Assembly (NCBI GenBank): GCA_017474285.1
Contig: JAFVHT010000036.1
Span: 1-61,309, forward strand
DNA length: 61,309 nt
Origin: Acetobacter sp.
GTDB lineage: Bacteria; Pseudomonadota; Alphaproteobacteria; Acetobacterales; Acetobacteraceae
Direction: 5' to 3'
This document shows, piece by piece, positions 56,464 through 61,309 of the stretch (within the stretch, counting starts at the first letter, position 1; every line of letters begins with the position of its first letter). The notes beneath the pieces are model-generated. The model searched no databases, was not told where the DNA came from, and saw only the letters and a program-made list of their open reading frames with translations. Made by a program: the position numbers and the translations under genes.

Positions 56464-57180
56464 ATGGTAAAAAAACCTTTATCTGTCATTGTGATTGACT
56501 ATGAGGGCGGGAATCTTGCCTCTGCGGCGCGGGCGTTGGTACGGGCAGCAGAACTCTCAGGGTGTGCGGCTTCTGTTGTGGTGACGAACGAGGTTTCTGC
56601 TGTGAAACACGCCGATCGTATTGTATTACCCGGGCAAGGGGCTTTTGCAAGTTGTATGCGCGGGCTTACGGCTGTATCGGGCTTACGAGAAGCGTTAGAG
56701 GAAGCGGTTATGAGTGGAACGCCGTTTTTAGGCATTTGTGTGGGAATGCAGCTTTTGGCAAAACGCGGTTTAGAACACGGCGTGACCGAGGGATTTGGCT
56801 GGATTGATGGCGATATTGTTTCTATGGCTCATGAGGAGTCGTGTCAGGGGACCTTTGAGGGAAAAAACAACGCTTTCAAACTTCGTTTACCTCAAATGGG
56901 TTGGAATGAATTGCAATTCCACAAACTTGATCACCCGTTAGTACAAGGGTTAGGCAAAGCCCCGCATGGTTATTTTGTCCATTCTTATGCGTTAAAGCAG
57001 ACTTCTCCTGAGGTGTTGATTGCTACAACGGAGTATGGTGGTTCTGTGCCGGCGATTGTTAGCCGCGGTAATGTAGCGGGAACGCAGTTCCATGTGGAAA
57101 AAAGTCAGAAGGTCGGGCTTAAAATTCTCGCTAATTTTTTATCGTGGCACCCTCAAGAAAACCTTTGCGATCTTTTATGA
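56464..57180 (+). CDS. hisH: Imidazole glycerol phosphate synthase, glutaminase subunit
   Basis: HisH supplies ammonia to HisF. LPGQGAFASCM, the nucleophile in LGICVGMQLL, and the His-Glu pair in GTQFHVEKSQ are intact. The 238-residue length is slightly above usual because of an insertion around EESCQGTFEGKNNAF. It is the second gene of the his block. Confidence 0.95.
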   Translation: MVKKPLSVIVIDYEGGNLASAARALVRAAELSGCAASVVVTNEVSAVKHADRIVLPGQGAFASCMRGLTAVSGLREALEEAVMSGTPFLGICVGMQLLAKRGLEHGVTEGFGWIDGDIVSMAHEESCQGTFEGKNNAFKLRLPQMGWNELQFHKLDHPLVQGLGKAPHGYFVHSYALKQTSPEVLIATTEYGGSVPAIVSRGNVAGTQFHVEKSQKVGLKILANFLSWHPQENLCDLL

Positions 57181-57238
57181 TAAAATCTTGTTTTCTGTGT
57201 GTTCATTAACCTGAAATAAACCTTAAAGGAATTGTGTC

Positions 57239-57991
57239 TTGGATACTCCTCGCTCTTTAACAATTTACCCCGCTATAGACCTTAAAGATGGGGCTTGTGT
57301 GCGTTTGCGGCAAGGACGTATGCAAGATGCGACTGTTTACGTTAACACACCACAGGCTCAAGCACGCCTTTGGCAAGATGCGGGCTTTCATTGGATCCAT
57401 GTTGTGGATCTTAATGGTGCTTTTTCTGGTCAATCCGTCAATAGTCAAGCCGTGCGGGCGATTTTAGAAACTGTTAAAATTCCCGTTCAATTAGGCGGCG
57501 GTTTGCGGGACATTTCAGGTATTGCTTCTTGGCTTGAAGCGGGCGTAAAACGCGTGATTTTAGGGTCAGTGGCAGTGAAAAACCCTGCTCTTGTTAAAGA
57601 GGCTTGTCAGCTTTTTCCCGGGCAAATTGTTGCGAGTATTGACGCCTATGCGGGGCGTGTGGCGACTGAGGGTTGGTCTCATGTGTCGGATATGCAAGCA
57701 CAAGATTTAGCCTTACACATGCAAGATGCTGGAGCTTCTGCCATTATTTTTACGGAAATCAGCCGTGATGGCATGTTGCAAGGGCTTGATATTGAGCAAA
57801 CAGTCGCTTTAGCGAATGCTGTTTCTGTGCCTGTTATTGCAAGTGGGGGTGTGGGTTCTATAGACCATTTACGTGCTTTGCGTGACGCTGCGCGTTTAGC
57901 CAAAGGCATTGAGGGCGTTATTATAGGGCGCGCGCTTTATGATCAGTTTTTTACCCCTAAAGAAGCGTTACGCGTTTTTAATGTGTCTTAA
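57239..57991 (+). CDS. hisA: Phosphoribosyl-isomerase HisA
   Basis: HisA isomerises ProFAR to PRFAR in histidine synthesis. YPAIDLKDGACVRL, VQLGGGLRDISGI and VIASGGVGSIDHLRAL are the TIM-barrel phosphate and catalytic motifs. The start is TTG 57239, with AAAGGA about eight bases before it. The length is 250 residues. Confidence 0.95.
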   Translation: MDTPRSLTIYPAIDLKDGACVRLRQGRMQDATVYVNTPQAQARLWQDAGFHWIHVVDLNGAFSGQSVNSQAVRAILETVKIPVQLGGGLRDISGIASWLEAGVKRVILGSVAVKNPALVKEACQLFPGQIVASIDAYAGRVATEGWSHVSDMQAQDLALHMQDAGASAIIFTEISRDGMLQGLDIEQTVALANAVSVPVIASGGVGSIDHLRALRDAARLAKGIEGVIIGRALYDQFFTPKEALRVFNVS

Positions 57992-58014
57992 GCGTCGTGT
58001 AAGCTATTAAGCCC

Positions 58015-58782
58015 ATGTTAAAATTACGCATTATTCCTTGTTTAGATGTGAAAAACGGGCGCGTTGTCAAAGGGGTTAATTTTGTTTCTTTGCGTGATGC
58101 GGGCGACCCTGTTGAGCAAGCCGCTCTCTATGATGAAGCAGGCGCTGATGAATTAACTTTTTTGGACATTACCGCGAGCCATGAAAATCACGACACGATT
58201 CTTGATGTCGTGAGCCATACGGCAGAGCGTATTTTTCTCCCTTTAACCGTAGGCGGAGGGGTGCGCAGTGTTGAGGACATGCGCAAATTATTATTAGTTG
58301 GGGCTGATAAATGCGCTATCAATTCCTCAGCGGTGGCGCGTCCCGACCTTATTAACGAAGCGGCTAATCAGTTTGGGAGCCAGTGTCTTGTGGTGGCGGT
58401 TGATGCACGCCAAACTGCGCCCAATCAATGGGAAGTTTATACGCACGGAGGGCGTAACCCCACAGGACGCGATGCGTTAGCATGGTGTCAAGAAGTGGCG
58501 GAACGCGGGGCGGGGGAAATTCTCCTGACCTCTATGGATCGAGATGGGACAAAATCAGGCTTTGATGATGCTTTATTGCGTGCTGTGACTTCTGCGGTTA
58601 CGGTGCCCGTTGTGGCCTCTGGCGGTGTGGGGGAATTGGATCATTTTGTGGAGGGTGCACGCGCTGGGGCTACAGGTTTATTAGCGGCGAGCGTTTTTCA
58701 TTTTGGGACATTTTCCATTGCACAAGTCAAAGACCATCTCGCTCAAGCAAAATTGCCTATAAGACCGATAGAAGCTTTATAA
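58015..58782 (+). CDS. hisF: Imidazole glycerol phosphate synthase, cyclase subunit
   Basis: HisF cyclises PRFAR with ammonia from His[46 protein letters not shown] and [15 protein letters not shown] carry the catalytic Asp residues. The 255-residue length is typical. It follows hisA by 23 bases. Confidence 0.97.
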   Translation: MLKLRIIPCLDVKNGRVVKGVNFVSLRDAGDPVEQAALYDEAGADELTFLDITASHENHDTILDVVSHTAERIFLPLTVGGGVRSVEDMRKLLLVGADKCAINSSAVARPDLINEAANQFGSQCLVVAVDARQTAPNQWEVYTHGGRNPTGRDALAWCQEVAERGAGEILLTSMDRDGTKSGFDDALLRAVTSAVTVPVVASGGVGELDHFVEGARAGATGLLAASVFHFGTFSIAQVKDHLAQAKLPIRPIEAL

Positions 58783-58830
58783 CCCTCGTCAATACATAAG
58801 GGATAAGGGGCATAACGAGAAAGGAACACC

Positions 58831-59235
58831 ATGCCAAAAATCAAAAAAGAGCACAAAAAACACGTAGAAAAAATACCAGAAATAACGACTATCATTTCTG
58901 ATGAAAATGCTTCAGAGAATCACATTTTAGAGCGTCTTTATAACGTTATACAAAGCCGCAAGGGGGCAGATCCAGAAACGAGTCATTCTGCTCGTTTGTT
59001 AGCGCGGGGCACTCCAAAAATAGCCCAGAAATTTGGAGAAGAAGCGGTTGAGTGTCTCATTGAGGCGGTGGCAAAGCGGCGTGATCTTTTGATTGGGGAA
59101 AGTGCCGATGTGCTGTACCATCTTATGGTATTGTGGGTTGATGCGGGGGTTACACCGTCTGATGTATGGGAAGAATTGCGCCGCCGTGAGGGCGTTAGTG
59201 GTATTGCTGAAAAAGCCTCTCGCCCTAAACGCTGA
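58831..59235 (+). CDS. hisE: Phosphoribosyl-ATP pyrophosphatase
   Basis: HisE removes pyrophosphate from [40 protein letters not shown] and [18 protein letters not shown] are the MazG-like helices with their acidic metal ligands. A Lys-rich extension of about 30 residues precedes the core. AAGGA precedes the ATG. It ends the his block; hisI, G, D and C are elsewhere. Confidence 0.94.
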   Translation: MPKIKKEHKKHVEKIPEITTIISDENASENHILERLYNVIQSRKGADPETSHSARLLARGTPKIAQKFGEEAVECLIEAVAKRRDLLIGESADVLYHLMVLWVDAGVTPSDVWEELRRREGVSGIAEKASRPKR

Positions 59236-59356
59236 GGCTTAATAAAATCCTTAATATCTTTTAAAGACCCCTTATAAAATCAACAAAAAAGGCGTTAAAC
59301 TCTTATAACCCTAATAACCCTATAAACAGTCAAATCTAACAAAAAGGAGCGGTGCT

Positions 59357-59731
59357 ATGCGTATCAACGGTAAAGGACCTTACGACCCTCAAAATGTTTT
59401 TGCGCGTATTTTACGAGATGAAATTCCATGTAAAAAAGTTTTTGAAAATGAGTGGGTTGTGGCGTTTCACGATATTTCGCCTAAAGCGCCGGTACATGTG
59501 TTGATTATTCCACGTCAACCTTATGTGTCTTTTATGGATTTTCATAGTAAAGCCTCGCCGGAAGAAATTGTTGGTGTGATGCACTCTGTTGGGGAGGTGG
59601 CGCGCCAATTAGGCTTGGAAGAAAATGGTTATCGCCTTATTACCAACGCGGGGCCAGATAGCGGGCAAGAAGTGCCTCATTTCCATATTCATTTACTCGG
59701 CGGTAAAGCCCTCCCTCTTTTTCCTGTTTAA
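59357..59731 (+). CDS. HIT-family nucleotide hydrolase (HinT-like)
   Basis: HinT enzymes cleave AMP-linked substrates. IPCKKVFENEWVVAFHDISP and the triad HFHIHLLGG (H108, H110, H112) are conserved. AAGGAGCGG precedes the ATG. The 124-residue length is typical. It often follows hisE in alphaproteobacteria. Confidence 0.92.
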   Translation: MRINGKGPYDPQNVFARILRDEIPCKKVFENEWVVAFHDISPKAPVHVLIIPRQPYVSFMDFHSKASPEEIVGVMHSVGEVARQLGLEENGYRLITNAGPDSGQEVPHFHIHLLGGKALPLFPV

Positions 59732-59761
59732 TCGTTTTGTCATCTCTTAAGGTTTTATAAG

Positions 59762-61039
59762 GTGGTTTCTGCCGTACAAACAGCCCTACTAACCGATGTC
59801 GTTGTGATTGGGGGCGGTCCTGTTGGGTTGGCAACAGCGCTTTCTTTTGCACAAGCGGGGGGGCGTGTGGTTGTTATAGAGTGCCTCACACAAGCTGCTT
59901 TAGAAAACCCGCCTTTTGATGGGCGTGAAATTGCGCTTACCCATAGATCTGTACGTATTCTCAAAAAAATAGGTGCGTGGGCTTTTATCGACTCGGCAGA
60001 AATCTCTCCTTTAAGAGAAGCCCGTATTGAAACGGGGGAATATCAACATGCCCTTTGTTTTGATACCAAAGGCTATGGTGTGGAGGCTTTAGGGTGGTTG
60101 GTTTCCAACCATGTGATCCGTCGAGCGCTCGCCCATGCTGTGGCTCAACAGCAAAACATAACGATTCTTTTTGAAACTGAAATAATAACTTCCCCTGTGG
60201 CTGATCCTGTGGTTGACCCTATGGCTGACCTTGTGGCTGAAAAAAATTGGGGCGCAAATCCTTGGGATCAAAAAAACGTTGTGTTACAAACCGCATCGGG
60301 GCAAGAAATTCGCGCGTCTTTAGTGGTGGCTGCTGATGGTCGTTTCTCGCCTACACGTCAAAAGGCTGGAATCGGTGCCATTGTGCATGATTTTAAAAAA
60401 ACCATGCTCGTTTGTCGTATGGCGCATGACATTCATCACAACAATGTCGCTTTACAATGGTTTGATGAAGGGCAAACGATCGCCCTTTTACCGTTAAATG
60501 GTTTAGTTTCCTCTTTAGTTTTGACGCTTTCGGAAGAAGAGAATCGTCAAAAACTTGCACTTTCACAAGAGGATTTCAACCATGAAATGACGAAGCGCGT
60601 CGGGAGCCGGTTAGGGACCATGTGTCGCGTAAGTTCATGCCACACTTACCCGCTGAAAAGCGTTTATGCCCATCGGTTTACAGCGCCTCGCCTTGCTCTT
60701 GTGGGTGATGCTGCTGTAGGCATGCATCCCATTACCGCACATGGTTTTAATCTCGGACTAAAAGGACAAGAAACTCTTGTCCACGCGGCATTGGAGTCGT
60801 TGATGGAACGGGGAGACATTGGCGCTAAAGAGGGTTTACGTCGTTTTGAGCAACGGCATCGCTTGGCAACAGCGCCTCTTTTTGCCGGTACAAATGGTAT
60901 CGCCACACTTTATACGCGCGATGAAGCGCCTTTTCGCCCGATTCGCCAAGCCTGTTTACGTTTGGCAGAAAAAACAAGTCCTTTCAAAAAAGCGGTAACT
61001 TCTTTATTGATGGATAAAAAGAAAGATAAAAAGACCTAG
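59762..61039 (+). CDS. UbiH/UbiF/Coq6-family FAD hydroxylase
   Basis: These flavoproteins hydroxylate the ubiquinone ring. The FAD motif VIGGGPVGLATALSFAQAGG, DGREIALTHRS, the VVAADGRFSPTRQ middle motif and VGDAAVGMHPITAHGFNLGL are all present. The start is GTG 59762 after AAGG. A 12-bp unit repeated four times (60194-60241) adds PVAD-PVVD-PMAD-LVAE, probably on a surface loop. A G7 run lies at 59857-59863. Ring position cannot be assigned. The 3' end is overlapped antisense by an incomplete frame. Confidence 0.9.
   Translation: MVSAVQTALLTDVVVIGGGPVGLATALSFAQAGGRVVVIECLTQAALENPPFDGREIALTHRSVRILKKIGAWAFIDSAEISPLREARIETGEYQHALCFDTKGYGVEALGWLVSNHVIRRALAHAVAQQQNITILFETEIITSPVADPVVDPMADLVAEKNWGANPWDQKNVVLQTASGQEIRASLVVAADGRFSPTRQKAGIGAIVHDFKKTMLVCRMAHDIHHNNVALQWFDEGQTIALLPLNGLVSSLVLTLSEEENRQKLALSQEDFNHEMTKRVGSRLGTMCRVSSCHTYPLKSVYAHRFTAPRLALVGDAAVGMHPITAHGFNLGLKGQETLVHAALESLMERGDIGAKEGLRRFEQRHRLATAPLFAGTNGIATLYTRDEAPFRPIRQACLRLAEKTSPFKKAVTSLLMDKKKDKKT
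60194..60241 (+). repeat. Four-copy 12-bp tandem repeat in the UbiH-type gene
   Basis: Four degenerate 12-base units encode P/L-V/M-A/V-D/E in frame. The unit length keeps the frame, so copy number could vary without loss of the protein. Confidence 0.85.
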
Positions 61040-61309
61040 TTTTTGTGTATGGGACAAGCTTAATCATGTTTTGGTAGCCTTTGCTTTCGTCCGTTGATGT
61101 TCCACCGAAGGCAGAAAAATTCATTGTGCCGTTGGTGATGAAGACGTTAGAGGTATCGTTGGCACCTGCTGCAGCAACACCAGAGGGAGCGAGCCCAAGG
61201 ACTTGGGCCATAGTTGTGCCCTGTGTATAGGTGCCACCTTGAACAGAGAGATTACCTGCTGAGGTTTTTGTGGTTAAATCCTTATGCAGCACACTGTTAA
61301 AGCTGGAAA
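60984..61309 (-). CDS. 3' part of a Gly/Thr/Ser/Asn-rich surface-type protein (partial)
   Basis: An open minus-strand frame enters from the right edge. Residues such as TTKTSAGNLSVQGGTYTQG, ANDTSNVFITNGTMNFSAFG resemble passenger repeats of autotransporters or other secreted beta-helix proteins. After about KLVPYTKT the composition changes abruptly and the frame runs 56 bases into the 3' end of the UbiH-type gene before stopping at 60984. This looks like a truncated or rearranged gene end. The family is not assigned and the 5' part is outside the window. Confidence 0.45.
   Translation of the reverse strand, partial: SSFNSVLHKDLTTKTSAGNLSVQGGTYTQGTTMAQVLGLAPSGVAAAGANDTSNVFITNGTMNFSAFGGTSTDESKGYQNMIKLVPYTKTRSFYLSFYPSIKKLPLF

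Overview
The window looks like chromosome from an AT-leaning alphaproteobacterium. The lineage markers are a circularly permuted two-piece tmRNA, the alphaproteobacterial SspB adaptor, the cell-cycle regulator GcrA, a Suv3-like helicase, and an F1-ATPase operon (atpHAGDC) with no F0 genes beside it. The hisBHAFE block, long NadE, class I fumarase and malic enzyme would fit the acetic acid bacteria (Acetobacteraceae), perhaps an insect-associated member. That family-level guess is inference and rests on gene content only.

Layout. 1-4 kb: the end of an unknown gene, class I fumarase, SspB, tmRNA (ssrA) and ThyX. 4-8 kb: the Fe-S carrier ATPase Mrp, an OpgC-like membrane protein, and a run of small membrane or exported proteins, including a 31-residue miniprotein. 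8-13.4 kb: the accessory region, with a decayed ORF and a 1660-aa single-chain Type ISP restriction-modification enzyme whose frame runs through a G9 homopolymer. 13.4-25.3 kb: dihydroorotase-like protein, glutathione reductase, ferredoxin-NADP reductase, Suv3-like helicase, DedA protein, S9 peptidase, malic enzyme. 25.5-32 kb: nusG-secE-tRNA-Trp (minus), tRNA-Gly(UCC), atpHAGDC. 32.4-38.4 kb: queF, RNase D, adenosine kinase with a frameshifting 31-bp tandem duplication at its 3' end, bactofilin, GcrA, exonuclease III, A-type Fe-S carrier. 38.6-46.4 kb: dgt, argS, SPOR protein, tatB, tatC, serS, a lipoprotein. 46.5-53.2 kb: DsbD, CHCC zinc finger, lipoprotein hydrolase, tRNA-Arg, a cytosolic chemoreceptor with a CZB domain, a secreted Cys-containing protein. 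53.4-61.3 kb: tRNA-Gly(GCC), nadE, hisBHAFE, a HIT protein, a UbiH-type hydroxylase, and an incomplete repeat-rich surface-type protein at the right edge.

Most genes are housekeeping: energy (ATP synthase, fumarase, malic enzyme), histidine and NAD synthesis, translation (argS, serS, four tRNAs), trans-translation with targeted proteolysis (tmRNA plus SspB), envelope biogenesis (Tat, DsbD, SPOR, bactofilin) and cell cycle (GcrA).

The most notable observations are: (1) a probable phase-variable Type ISP restriction enzyme, where gaining or losing one G in the G9 tract brings a stop codon within about ten codons; (2) a near-perfect 31-bp tandem duplication that replaces the original C-terminus of adenosine kinase; (3) the tmRNA, with decoded tag ANDDSEVLAVAA, lying directly beside the gene for the adaptor expected to bind that tag. 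No CRISPR array, insertion sequence or prophage was seen.
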